This document shows, one piece after another, positions 39,000 to 48,759 of a stretch of 64,000 nucleotides of DNA (the first letter of the stretch is position 1; every line of letters begins with the position of its first letter). The stretch is from NCBI GenBank assembly GCA_905221605.1, contig CAJNDS010002013.1:456377-520376 (forward strand), in the 5' to 3' direction. Source of the DNA: Symbiodinium natans. Its lineage: Eukaryota; Sar; Dinophyceae; Suessiales; Symbiodiniaceae. The translations under genes and the position numbers were made by a program. A model generated the notes under the pieces. That model did not search any database and had not been told where the DNA came from. It saw only the letters and a list, made by a program, of their open reading frames with translations.

Positions 39000-39325
39000 T
39001 ACTCTTTCCGGGGCCCAGGAATCACACAACTCCCTGTAGAAAGAGTGATTCCTACACTCCGGAAAGAATGATTCCGAGGCTCTTGGGCTCCCAGAAGGAG
39101 GATTCCAGGCCACCAGAAAGAATGATTCCAGGACCCCACAAAGCGTGATTCCAGAGACCCAGACAGAGTGACTCCAGAGTGATTCCAGAGTGATTCAGGG
39201 CCCCAGAATGTCTGGGCATGGAATCACGCTGGACTCATTCTGGAATCACTCTTGAGTCACTCTTTCTGGGCCCTGGAATCACTCATTGTGGGGTCCTGGA
39301 ATTCACTCTTTCTGGAATCAAAAGT
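39000..39325. repeat. Inverted minisatellite of GATTCCAG units
   Basis: The left part has nine or more imperfect AGAGTGATTCCAG units (AAAGAATGATTCC, GAGTGACTCC). From 39218 the unit appears reverse-complemented (TGGAATCACTC, TGAGTCACTCTTTCTGGG). The repeat therefore forms a large foldback with a turn near 39210. Confidence 0.85.
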
Positions 39326-39329
39326 TCTT

Positions 39330-39690
39330 TTGATTCCAACAACCGCGATCTGGGAAACCCTCTTTATTCACAGAGTTTGCACAGATTCGGGGGAGCAGGA
39401 TTAACAACTTATTCACAGATGATCCACAGATTTAGTTATGTTACTCCACCTCAGATGTCCAGGAATCAGGATTACAACTGTAAGCATATGTAAGCTGCAA
39501 CTTCTGTATCTGAAAAAAACAATTGCGACCACCGATGCTGTCCGAGGGTCCTAATAACGAGTCAATGCCATCAAGGCGGACATCGTAAACATATCGATAT
39601 CTATGTTTAGGACTTCATATAAGACTAACAAAACTCATGATTCGTAAGGGGACTGGTGCCCACCCTATAGACGGAAAGAGCTACCACTAA
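39330..39690. other. Unique stretch, no gene supported
   Basis: About 360 bp with no telomeric unit or clear foldback. An open frame (39218-39493, plus, 91 codons) begins inside the minisatellite, so its N-terminal part is a repeat translation. I see nothing further. Confidence 0.4.
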
Positions 39691-39699
39691 CGGGGGCTT

Positions 39700-39945
39700 G
39701 TGAAGGCTTCAGAGGCTTTAAGTGATTCTGCTGAGGTATTGCCCTGCCGCGCCGGAGAGTAGGCAGCACTATTTACAGACGCTATGCGAAGCAACTGGCT
39801 GAAATTGTCATCTACATACCCTCTTCATTCAAATAACGCGAATAACGCGTTGGCACGCACAGGGCCGGTGATCGATCCACCTGCAGAACCCGGCTCCGTG
39901 GAAGCTGCACGTCCCCTCTTGTAGTGGATGTAGATGATGTCTGGG
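39700..39945 (+). repeat. Duplication anchors flanking the missing CA/CG array
   Basis: GGCAGCACTATTTACA (39756) matches GTCAGCACTATTTACA (11376). GATCGATCCACCTGCAGAA (39874) matches 12124. The intervening AACGCGAATAACGCGTTGGC and ACGCACAGG take the place of the 0.6-kb array in copy A. Confidence 0.85.
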
Positions 39946-39951
39946 TCTTAT

Positions 39952-40010
39952 AAACCCTAAACCCTAAACCCTAAACCCTAAACCCTAAACGCTAAACCCT
40001 ATAAGTTTCT
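39952..40010 (-). repeat. Interstitial telomeric array, C-rich
   Basis: Seven to eight units with CCCTATAA ends. Confidence 0.9.
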
Positions 40011-40039
40011 GGGTTTAGTATTCAAGGCTTGCGCTACTC

Positions 40040-40143
40040 GACCCAAGAGCAACCCTAGGAGTAGAGAGGGTGCCCTTTTTGGCTTGAAGGATAAGGGAAG
40101 CTGAACACTAAAAAAAGGAAAACAAGAGCCTCCTCAAGGGTCC
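40040..40143. mobile_element. Foldback element, family B, diverged
   Basis: ACCCAAGAGCAACCCTAGG, AGAGGGTGCCCTTTTTGGC and AAAAAAAGGAAAACAAGAGCC are family B words. The right end (CTCAAGGGTCC) is weak. Confidence 0.5.
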
Positions 40144-40926
40144 TCCCTAGATGATGCTTCCGACTTTGCTCTGGGCAGCCCTGTGCGGTGGCCACCTCCA
40201 CCCAGCGTTGCGTAATGGTTCGTGGCAACACCGGGAAGGAGCACTCTAGGGCCCCCAAAAAGGCACGCAAGCAACAATTAGGATAGGGAGATCCCATATA
40301 AACCCCCTTGTAATGAAGCCCAATAAGGCAGGGGATATCCCTATTAAAAATGCTTATGCCTATATCCCTTTTGGGTCCCTCAAGCACACTCGTCTTCGAC
40401 GCTCACCGGCACTTTGCACGGTGTAGGGGGACCTGCTTCAAATCTGCGAGATGGCACCCTAAACCCTAAACCCTAAACCCTAAACCCTAAACCGTGGCTC
40501 TGAGCCCTACCCCTGAAAGGATCCAAAGAAAGGATCCCCTGAAGGGTTTCCCATGACCCAACTGTAGCAGAGGGCACTATTTGGGGGTTCTACGTCTCGG
40601 ATCCTCCCCGAAATCTGGGTGAACCCTCTAATCATCTAAGCCCTAGCCGTAAGTTCTGAGCCCTAGCACTCTTTGGAAGGGGATTCTGTTTCGGACAGAG
40701 GGGCGGGGTCATAGGAGAGTGGCTCTGAGCGTGCTGGTCCCAGCAAAGCAAGGCAACTGATGACGGAACCCTTGCATCAAAGGTAAAGAGTGTTGTTGAG
40801 GGTTCTTTGGGTTTAGGGTTTAGGGTTTAGGGTTTAGGGAAGATGCCTCAAAACCCTGAGCAGGTGAGTTTGCAGATGGGCGTTCACCGGACACGTTTCC
40901 GCTTGGCTTTATAAGCCCTATAAACA

Positions 40927-41034
40927 CATGCAGGTGTCCGAAATTCGGGGACCTCTAATCTAGACCCCCAGCTAGTAGGATTCCTTACAAAGCGACCCCA
41001 GTAAGGTACCCCTAATTTCGGAAACCCCCACATG
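40927..41034. mobile_element. Foldback element, family D (reference copy)
   Basis: TGTCCGAAATTCGGGGACCTC at the left and GGTACCCCTAATTTCGGAAAC at the right are inverted ends. CCAGCTAGTAGGATTCC is central. Confidence 0.75.
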
Positions 41035-41387
41035 CAACAAAGGTATCTGTGGCAACGAATCTGGCGAGAAGAGCGGTGGGTTCTGGGGCGTCTTGTCTGA
41101 AGGACTCGAAGTTGTTCTCAAAGCGCTCTGAACCGCAGAAGCCTAAAAACCCTGAATCCCCCGTGGCCGAAAGGGAAGGCACAAGTAATTGTTGGTCCGC
41201 CAGTCTCCGCAGGTTTCTCAGAGCATCGGGAGAAGGTTTAGGCTTTAGTAGCAGACTGTTGAACCTCAAGGCCCCCTAAGAACGCAGCTCTTGACCTCCA
41301 TTACAACTTTCCTAAACCCTAAACCCTAAACCCTAAACCCTAAAACCCTAAAACCCTAAAACCCTATTGACATAAAATCCTTTAGAT

Positions 41388-41542
41388 CATGGGTTCCCCT
41401 ACTACTCCCCTCTCTACTACCCCCCCCCCCCTAGGTTCCCCCCTTAAATAACCTTAATGAATCTTGATTATTCCTAAATAGCCTTAATTATGGGGGGAAC
41501 CTAGGGGGGGTAGTATAGAGGGGGGTAGTAGGGGAACCCATG
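41388..41542. mobile_element. Long hairpin, family K
   Basis: ATGGGTTCCCCTACTACTCC at the left pairs with GGGGGTAGTAGGGGAACCCAT at the right. CTCTCTACTACCCCCC pairs with GGGGGGTAGTATAGAG, and CCTAGGTTCCCCCC with GGGGGGAACCTAGG. The stem is more than 50 bp and its loop (AAATAACCTTAATGAATC...) contains a further weak repeat of TAACCTTAAT / TAGCCTTAAT. Confidence 0.9.
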
Positions 41543-41737
41543 GTTATTGGATCCTGAGGTAGCCTACAAGTAGGTTGCTTTGGGTTCTTCAGGTCAAGCC
41601 TACAGCCTGAGATGTCATCAGCAAACAGAAGGTTTAGGGAGGGTTTAGGGGTTAGGGTTTAGGGTTTAGGGTTTAGGGTTTAGGGCAATTGGTTTAGGGT
41701 TTAGGTTTCGAACTTCTGCTTCATCCGTTTTTGAGGT

Positions 41738-41996
41738 CGTCCCCTCCCCCCTAATATTAACCCCCCACCTACACCTTAATATTCAAAACCCATCCCCAGA
41801 TCCTATCATATGGTCCGTTCTCAAAATTGCGGCCCCTTTTTTGAGTACCCTGAATATTACGGGCCGCCTTATGATAAGGACCCCAAAAGGGACCATATCG
41901 TTGAGCAGTGTCACTGTATTGGGAGTTTTTAAGTTTTTTTTTTTTTTTTTTTTTGGGGGGGGGGGGTGGGGTTCATATTAGGGGGAAGGGATTACG
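41738..41996. mobile_element. Family L element containing a nested family E element
   Basis: GTCCCCTCCCCCCTAATATTAA at the left and ATATTAGGGGGAAGGGATTAC at the right are L ends. Inside, 41800-41908 holds a complete family E hairpin (ATATGGTCC... against GGACCATATCG, with CCTTTTTTGAGTACCC and GGACCCCAAAAGGG). A T-run and a G-run follow near the right end. Confidence 0.75.
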
Positions 41997-42119
41997 TAGG
42001 GTGTTGCAGTTTAGGGTTCGCAGCGCGAGCGACTTTTGCAGGGTTGTGGTTCGTTCGCGGGCAACAAAACAAAGGCCTGTACCTTATACCCGAAATCCCT
42101 TTCTTAACAACATTCCGAT

Positions 42120-42465
42120 TGCGCAGGGTGTCGCACGTGTCTCTTCTCGGCTCATACGTGTCAATTCCACGAGAGGGTGCTGTTGCTTTGCAGTGTGGTT
42201 CGTCCGAGGTTTCTGGAAGGGCCCCTGATCTGCGACGACCCCCACTCCCCAATGGAGACTTCAGTAGGAACAGGACATCACCTCGCCGGCAAAGAATCGA
42301 CGCGCTCTTGCCGTGTCCACCCCAGGCTTGATGTTCAGGGCTATGCAACTTTTTTGGGGTTTCGGGTTTAGGGCTTTTACCCTAAATCCTAAACCCTAAA
42401 CCCTAAACCCTAAACCCTAAACCTGAGGCTCAGGCGGCAGGGCCCAGAGTGGAAGTGAGGCCAGA
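42120..42465 (+). repeat. Duplication anchors
   Basis: GTGCTGTTGCTTTGCAGTG, AACAGGACATCACC, CAAAGAATCGACGCG, TCTTGCCGTGTCCACCCCAG and GAGGCTCAGGCGGCAGGGC align with 15155-16000. Overlapping open frames of 106-121 codons here do not survive in copy A, where a telomeric array and indels interrupt them, so I do not call a gene. Confidence 0.85.
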
Positions 42466-42531
42466 AGGGGACGCAGAGTGAAGTTTGAGCTTTACTTTCG
42501 AGGCTTAGGTTTCACCACCTCGGCTCCAGTC

Positions 42532-42608
42532 TAGGGTTTAGGGTTTAGGGTTTAGGGTTTGGGGTTTGGGGTTTGGGGTTTAGGGTTTAGGGTTTAGGGT
42601 TTGGGGAT
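42532..42608 (+). repeat. Interstitial telomeric array with TTTGGGG core
   Basis: TTTAGGG units flank three TTTGGGG units. Confidence 0.9.
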
Positions 42609-42699
42609 TTTGGTTTAGGCTTTTGGGTTCGGTGCGCAGGTTCCTGGTCAGGGTAGCAAGCAGAGCACCACCTACACTCTCAGCCAGTGACTCAGCCAG

Positions 42700-42862
42700 T
42701 TTAGGGTTTAGGGTTTAGGGCTTATAAGGTTGAGGGGTTTTGGGTTTAGGGCTTACTTATAAGGTTTAGGGCTTAGGGCTTATAAGGTTTAGGGCTTAGG
42801 GTTTATAAGGTTGAGGGCTTCGGGTTTATAAGGTTTAGGGTCTAGGGTTGAGGGTTTAGGGC
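42700..42862 (+). repeat. GGGCTTATAAGGTTTA composite array
   Basis: The block TTATAAGGTTTAGGGCTTA recurs about five times with small changes. It is a higher-order unit combining telomeric and TATAAGG words. Confidence 0.85.
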
Positions 42863-42902
42863 ACTAATCTCGCCCGCCCTAAGCCGAGGCGGATCTTCTG
42901 GA

Positions 42903-43012
42903 GACCCTAAACCCTAAACCCTAAACCCTAAACCCGAAACCCTAAACCCTAAACCCTAAACCCTAAACCCTAAACCCTAAACCCTAAACCCTAAACCCTA
43001 AACCCTGGGGAG
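42903..43012 (-). repeat. Interstitial telomeric array, C-rich
   Basis: About fifteen CCCTAAA units with one CCCGAAA, ending at the anchor GGGGAGTCCGCAAGAACGGC (43012), which matches 16285. Confidence 0.95.
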
Positions 43013-43095
43013 TCCGCAAGAACGGCCACAGCGCTCCAGAGCAGCAAAGAAATGGCGAGGCTCTCAAGGCTGGAGCCTTCGGGTCTCGGATCTGA

Positions 43096-43260
43096 TAGGT
43101 TTAGGGTTTAGGGTTTAGGGTTTAGGGTTTAGGGTTTAGGGTTTGGGGTTTAGGTTTTCGGGTTTAGGGTTTGGGGTTTGGGGTTTGGGGTTAGGGTTTA
43201 GGGTTTAGGGTTAGGGGTTGAGGGTCTAGGTGTAGGGTTTAGGGTTTGGGGTTGGGGGTA
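43096..43260 (+). repeat. G-rich telomeric cluster, mixed variants
   Basis: Seven clean TTTAGGG units, then TTTGGGG, TTTCGGG, TTAGGGG and GTCTAGG variants. Confidence 0.9.
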
Positions 43261-43535
43261 AGGGCACCCTTTTGGGGTTGGCTAGTGTATAAGGCCACCT
43301 TGAACCCCACGAGAAGGGAACTGGTAGCCCAGTAGCCATGGGGTGGTTTAGCGTTTAGGGTTTAGGGTTTAGGGTTTAGGGTTACCCCTGTTTTGGAAGT
43401 CCCTTGAAGGGAATTCTACTCTATTGGGGGTACAAACGGGGTACCCCTATTTTGTGAAATACCCTTGTTACGGTAAGGGCACCCTTTTCTTGGTGGTTGC
43501 TTGATAAAGGGAACCTTGAACCAACCAAAATAAAT
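43256..43535. mobile_element. Two fragmentary family B elements around a telomeric array
   Basis: 43256-43337 (AAGGGCACCCTTTTGGGG, GGCCACCTTGAACCCC, GGTAGCCCAGTAGCC) and 43462-43535 (AAGGGCACCCTTTTCTTGG, AAAGGGAACCTTGAACC) are B fragments. Between them are five TTTAGGG units and a short fold (GGGGTACAAACGGGGTACC). Confidence 0.55.
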
Positions 43536-43579
43536 AAGCCTAAGCCCTAAACCCTAACTGTACACCCTAAACCCTAACC

Positions 43580-43660
43580 CACCCCCCCCCCCCCCCAAAA
43601 AAAAAAAAAAAAAAAAAGAAAAACAAGAAAAGTAAAAACGAAAACCAAAAACATAAACAC
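43580..43660. repeat. Poly-C/poly-A junction
   Basis: About sixteen C followed by about nineteen A, the same order as in the family N core at 10455. It may be a remnant of one. Confidence 0.7.
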
Positions 43661-43869
43661 CACAAAGACCTGGAGGCTCATACGTGGAGTCGAGGCCCGC
43701 GAGGCCCTCGACCCCCAACCTCACCGCACATCCGCTCAATCTGAGCCAGGGCGAAACCCTTGAACCCTAAACCCTATAACCCTATATAATCTTAGCAGTA
43801 ATCCCAAACCCTAAACCCTAAACCCTATAATCCCATAACCCGATAATCCTGTAATCCTAAAGCCCTTGT

Positions 43870-44535
43870 CCACTGAGCGGTGCGGTGCCCTGTCCGCTCT
43901 CGGCCCGCATCTCTTCAAGAGCTGTCTGCACCGCCTGCAAAACCCAAACACTTTTTTTTTTGTTTTTGTTCCTTGTTTTTTTTTTTTTTTGGGGGGGGGG
44001 TTAGGGTTTAGGGCTTAGGATTTAGGATTTAGGGTGTTGGGTTACCTGGGTCCCTCTGAAAAGTTTCAGGGTGTTGGGTTACCTGGATGTATTCTTATAG
44101 GACTAGTACAGTGATGGGGCTCAGACTTCTAGTGATATTGGAGCTATTAGGCTTGCTGGGGTTATTTAGTAGAGGGGTATAGGGTACTTTAATCTCACAA
44201 GGGCAGTCGGATATTGACATTGAGGGTTTTCAGCGATAACTGCTTAGGACTCGCGACAAGCGCAGAGGACTCGGCGGTCGCTTTGTTTGTTTGTTTGCTT
44301 GTTTGTCTGTTTGTTTGTTTGTGTGTTTGATATTTTTTCGGTTCCGTGGCTTTACTGTGTTTGTTGGTCCAGGCCTGGGCGGAGGGCAAGTGTTTAAGGG
44401 GCTCTTCGGGGCAACTCATTGAGATTCTCGCCCTAAACCCTAAACCCTAAACCCTAAACCCTAAACCCTAAATCCTAAACCCTAAACCCTAAACCTGAAC
44501 AGGATTGCGGTCGAAGATTCGGCTTGTGGGCGAAG
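43870..44535 (+). repeat. Duplication anchor with array, copy B
   Basis: Counterpart of 16985-17445. It has an extra GTTTGTTTGTTTGC microsatellite (44283-44330) inside the shared word and a G-run/T-run block (43955-44000). The C-rich array 44431-44496 keeps the orientation of 17336-17406. Confidence 0.9.
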
Positions 44536-45514
44536 GCGAACAGAGTTGAAGGCTATGGTAATGCTCTGCCAGCACCATAAACCCTTGGGTTAGGAGCTCA
44601 ACCCTAAACCCTAAACCCTGAAGCACAAATCCTAAACCCCAAGCCTAGATCTGACGGGTACATTCCTGATAGCTGAGGGCTGCAAGGCCCACAGTCTTTT
44701 AGCGACCTTCAGTAGAAACCACCACAAGCACTGATGGGCCTGCACCCTGATGCCCTAAACACTAAACCCTAAACCCTAAACCCTAAACCCTAAACCCTAA
44801 ACAAGCCCCAACCCCTAACTTGCCTGAGCCAGGTCGGCGCTTGCCGAGCTCTTGACCACCCCCAAGAGGCCGGCAAGAGGCATGCGAGAGAGAATCCGGG
44901 CCTGGGTTTAGGGGTTTAGGGTTTAGGGTTTAGGTTTTAGGGTCTGGGGTCTAGGGTTTAGGTCTCTGGCTTCAGGGTTTACGGTTTGGGGCTTAAAGGT
45001 TTAAGGGCTTCAACAGAAGGGGTTGTCCCGGAGTCCGCATTTCTACATCTCATAGTCTTGACGCTTCGGGCTTGTGCTGTCGGAGCCCTCATGGTGCTCC
45101 GCAAGATTCACTAGATTTTTGTCCCTGCTTAGGGTTTATGGTTTACCTCTAAACCCTTTGACGTTTAGGTTTTGTCGGGTTCAAGGTTTAGGGTTGTGAA
45201 GCTACAATGATCACTTACAGCCTGCAAATTAAGTTGTTGGCAGACATGACACGTGGGGCCTGCGCGTTCACACGCCGTTTGTCTGGCACTTTGCAGCCCT
45301 CCAAGTGACACACATTAACAGGTAAATAAAAGAGAGGGCCTGTATTGCGGGCAAATGATAGCATCATGCGCACAACTCAGATGTTTGACTCCTGCTGTAC
45401 TTGTACCCAACAACAATGTCCAGATTTGCATTTTGTGCATCACCGTTCATATCGATCTAGACTTGTTGCTTTTCTTTCCTGCCGAAGCAGCCCTAATTGG
45501 CTACGTCTCTAGGA

Positions 45515-45655
45515 TGACCCTGGAAAAAAAACCCTATGAACAATATTCCTAAATAAACCCTTATAAACCCTAAACCCTAAACCCTCTTAAGCCCACTAAG
45601 GGAAAAGTATACAATGTTCCAAAAAGGCCTACCGAGGTCTTCATACCGTCATACC
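45515..45655. mobile_element. Family P element with telomeric units inside
   Basis: TATTCCTAAATAAACCC, CTCTTAAGCCCACTAAGGG, AAAAGTATACAATGTTCC and GGCCTACCGAGGTCTTC parallel 34175-34292 (TATTCCTAAATACAGTCC, CTCTTAAACCCAGCAG, AAAATATGACATGTCCC, GGCCTACCGAGATATT). Three CCCTAAA units occur only in this copy. Confidence 0.55.
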
Positions 45656-46057
45656 GGAGAGCACTATCTTCAAGAACAAATGCGGCAATTTTTATACTGC
45701 TGTCTCAAAAATACCATACAGCCCTAAACCCGAAACCCTAAACCCTAAAGCCAAAACCCTGAACCCTAACCCGCCCTGAGCCTTGCCAGGATGTGGCAGC
45801 TCCAGGGGCCCGCTGTTTGCGGGCTTGGGGTATAGGGGTTAAAGGCCTATTTCGGGCTTAGGGTTTAACCCAAAACCCTAAACCCTATACCCTAAATCCT
45901 ATACCCTAAACATTAGGGTGTAGTCCAAATCAGAAGCTGAACCCAAGTTCAGCAAAGTCGCCGCAAAGCGCTCGTCAGTCTGCGCGAGTGGAGTCGAGTT
46001 TGCTCGGAGCTGACGAAGGAGGGGTTCCATCCTCGACTGGCGGGCTAAAGATGCCAT

Positions 46058-46212
46058 GCTAGGGTTTAGGGTTTAGGGTTTAGGGTTTAGGGTTTAGGGT
46101 TTAGGGTTTAGGGTTTAGGGTTTAGGGTTTAGGGTTTAGGGTTTAGGGTTTAGGGTTTAGGGTTTAGGGTTTAGGGTTTGGGGTTTGGGGTTTAGGGTTT
46201 AGGGTTTAGGGC
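46058..46212 (+). repeat. Long telomeric array, G-rich, shared by both copies
   Basis: About 21 units with two TTTGGGG near the right end. The matching copy A array (20214-20262) has seven. Confidence 0.95.
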
Positions 46213-46594
46213 TCGCGCACCCTCAGCCCTGGTCAAGGTCCTCTGCAGCAGGCCTGCCGCCGCAGCACGTGCGGTGATGTGGGGAAGAAGCACGGAGAGC
46301 ATCCGCCCCACCCCAATTGTCTTCAGCATCTCCTCTCAGGGGTTTAGGGTTTAGGGTGTAAGGTTTAGGGTTTAGGGTTTAAGGTTTAGGGTTTGGGGTT
46401 TTCGATTGTAGCAATTAGGGCTGATGGTTTAGAGAGACGCCGTGCGGACGTGGAACTTGCCCCCCCCCCCGGTTTGGGGTTTAGGGTTTGGGGTTTGGGG
46501 CTGCACTTTAGGAGAGTAGAAGGGTTAAACTTTTAGCTGCCTTATTAAGAAACCCAATAAACCTAAGGATCTAAAGTTACAGTAAAGCAGCACA

Positions 46595-46682
46595 GAGGTA
46601 TATACTTGGGCACTAAATCGACTATAAGGGGAACCCGTCTAAGGCCCAAGCATATACTATGTAGGTCTATGGACCCTTGGGG
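46595..46682. mobile_element. Foldback element, family A, shortened
   Basis: AGGTATATACTTGGGCACTAAA at the left and GGCCCAAGCATATACTATG then TAGGTCTATGGACCCTT at the right. The outer left TIR is missing. It may correspond to the 20453 element of copy A. Confidence 0.65.
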
Positions 46683-46833
46683 TTTAGGGGGGGGGGGGGG
46701 TCAGGGCTTAACGCTCAGGGTCTTGGATTCTCAAAGGAAAGGTTGTGCTCTTAGCACTCCCTGTGCTTTGGATCCTCAAGGCACCTATTCCAGCAAAACT
46801 CTATGACCCGTAAACTTCTCAACGATCACACCC

Positions 46834-46946
46834 CTACTTGGCGGTTCATGTGGGTACTACTCAGTGGGGTGAAAAGTACCCTACACAAGGTAAAACGCTA
46901 GAAACCCCTACTTTATAAGCCTACCTGTCATCACTGAACCGCCAAG
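46834..46946 (+). mobile_element. Foldback element, family G
   Basis: CTACTTGGCGGTTCATG and TGAACCGCCAAGTTAG are inverted ends. A compensating pair (GGCGG/CCGCC where other copies have GGAGG/CCTCC) keeps the stem paired. Confidence 0.8.
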
Positions 46947-46977
46947 TTAGACCCTAAACCCTACACCCCAAGGGTCT

Positions 46978-47115
46978 AAGCCCAAGAGCAAGGCAGGACT
47001 AAGAAAGGGGTGCCCATTTTTGATTCGAAGGGCCTTCTAAGGGAGCCTATAAACCTAACCCTAAACCCTAAACCCTAAACCCTAAAAAGAGCGAATCAAG
47101 ACCTGCTGCGGGTCC
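46978..47115. mobile_element. Family B element with a telomeric expansion inside
   Basis: AGCCCAAGAGCAAGGC, AAAGGGGTGCCCATTTTTG and GGGCCTTCTAAGGGAGCC are B words. Where the 1476 copy reads AACAAACCTAAACCATTAAAA, this copy reads AAACCTAACCCTAAA and then three more CCCTAAA units (47052-47087). The native CCTAAACC of the element is where the array grew. Confidence 0.6.
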
Positions 47116-47226
47116 AGGGGTTTGAGGGTTTAGGTTTAGGTTCGTGCGAGGTGGGCATCAAGGCCTATAGATGGAAGGGGTTTAAGGGTTTAGGGTTTAG
47201 GGTTTAGGAAGATTCGGCCGACCCTC

Positions 47227-47366
47227 TGGGTCGATGTACCTAAGTAGGGAGTACTTGGGCCTCAAAGTCCCTACATAGGAGGTACTCTAAGGCCCAAGTA
47301 CTCCCTAAACCCTAAACCCTAAACCCCAAACCCTATAAACCCTAAAACTTAGGTACATGGACCCTT
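47227..47366. mobile_element. Family A element with a telomeric insertion
   Basis: Left arm GGGTCGATGTACCTAAGTAG with GGAGTACTTGGGCCTCAAAG. Right arm GGCCCAAGTACTCCCT, about 43 bp of CCCTAAA, CCCCAAA and CCCTATAAA units (47306-47348), then TTAGGTACATGGACCC. Intact copies read CTCCCTATTTAGGTAC with nothing between. Confidence 0.85.
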
Positions 47367-47451
47367 CGGCTGAGGGGTCTGGGGTTTCAAAGGCGAGAGG
47401 ACCTTCTCTTGGGTCGAGGGTGTGCAGTTTCGGCTTCGGGTCTTGGGGTGT

Positions 47452-47672
47452 TTAAGGTTTAGGGTTTAGGGTTTAAGGTTTAAGTTTAGGGTTTAGGGTT
47501 TAGGGTTTAGGGTTTAGGGTTTAGGGTTTAGGGTTTAGGGTTTAGGGTTTAGGGTTTAGTTTAGGGTCTAGGGTTTAGGGTTTAGGGTTTAGGGTTTAGG
47601 GTTTAGGGTTTAGGGTTTAGGGTTTAGGGTTTAGGGTTTAGGGTTTAGGGTTTAGGGTTTAGGGTTTAGGGA
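47452..47672 (+). repeat. Very long telomeric array, G-rich
   Basis: About 30 units with small shifts (TTTAAGTTTAGGG near 47478, TAGTTTAGGGTCTAGGG near 47557). It ends at GGAGTTTGGGG just before the shared word GTCCCTCTGGCGCTGG. Confidence 0.95.
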
Positions 47673-47861
47673 GTTTGGGGTGAAAGGTTGAGCGGAGTCC
47701 CTCTGGCGCTGGTCCAAGGATTTGAGCTTCCTGTGCTGAAAGTGGCCTCGGCCGTGGTTTTTGCGGCCAGTGCCCTAGATTCCTTGGAGCACGGTCAAGG
47801 AGCACGATAAGAAACTTCATTCAACAAAGAAACTCGAGTCTGAGGCTGGATCACAGAACCC

Positions 47862-47978
47862 CAAACCCTACACCCTAAACCCTCAACCCTAAACCCTAAA
47901 CCCTCAACCCTAAACCCTAAACCCTCAACCCTAAACCCTCCACCCTAAACCCTAAACCCTCAACCCTCAACCCTAAGC
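47862..47978 (-). repeat. CCCTAAACCCTCAA composite array
   Basis: CCCTCAA and CCCTAAA alternate in a roughly 21-bp higher-order unit (CCCTAAACCCTAAACCCTCAA), repeated three to four times. Confidence 0.9.
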
Positions 47979-48408
47979 ACAAAATCCCAGCACATGGGCC
48001 GGCTCGCCTCCCCCTCCCCCCCACCGGCAGCCCGGCGTCAGCCCCAAGATTCTCGCAGAGCGTTGTAGGGTTTAGGGTTTAGGGTTTAGGGTGTAGGGTT
48101 TAGGGTTTAGGGTTTCTAGGGTTTTGGGTTTTGGGCTTAGAGTTTGAGTTTTCGCCTCCCTCTGCCCCGGGCAAAACGAAACACAACAACTCTCACACAC
48201 TGTTGTAGGGCCGTTTTGCCTCCCTCCCTCTCCCCTCCCCCCAAAGCCCGACATTGTTGCATGGCCGTGCCACTCTTTTTCGTTGTAGGTTTGGGGTTTA
48301 GGCTTCCCTAAACCCTAAACCCCAAATCCTAAACACTGAGTGCAGAACTTGTAGGTGTTTATAGGATTTAGGGAGGTGGGGATTAATGAGTTGATTGTTT
48401 AGGTGTTC

Positions 48409-48518
48409 ACCCCTTAGTATGGTGCCTTAAAAGGGGACCCCTTATGTACCCCCTCTATACCCTATACAACCCAAGGGCCCATAATTACTTCAGAAGCCTA
48501 TAGAAGAGGTAAGGGACG
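48409..48518. mobile_element. Partial foldback element, family F
   Basis: TTAGTATGGTGCCTTAAAAGGGG, CCCTTATGTACCCCCTC, CAAGGGCCCATAATTACTTC and AGAGGTAAGGGACGATGTTAA match F. The terminal GGGTAGTTACAT is missing. Confidence 0.6.
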
Positions 48519-48759
48519 ATGTTAAGGGAGATTTTGGGTTGAAGATGATGAAGCGTGTTGAGGCTGTCGAGTGGCAGTAGTCGCATGTGCCGCCCAGGTG
48601 GCAACCCCGGCCCGAGCTGAGGTACACACACGGCCTGAGCCCACAACCATAGGTTTAGGGCTTCAGGACGGTTCTCTTGTTGATATTTAAGACCAGCATC
48701 GGATCGAGGGCCCCGCCGTCTTTTCGGTTGGCCGTTTGAACCCGTTCTGAAAGCCAATA

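Noticed and set aside
41908-42371. Overlapping frames of 64-121 codons on both strands
   Set aside because: The region is a duplication anchor. In copy A (15155-15815) the frames are broken by indels and a telomeric array, so there is no sign of coding constraint.
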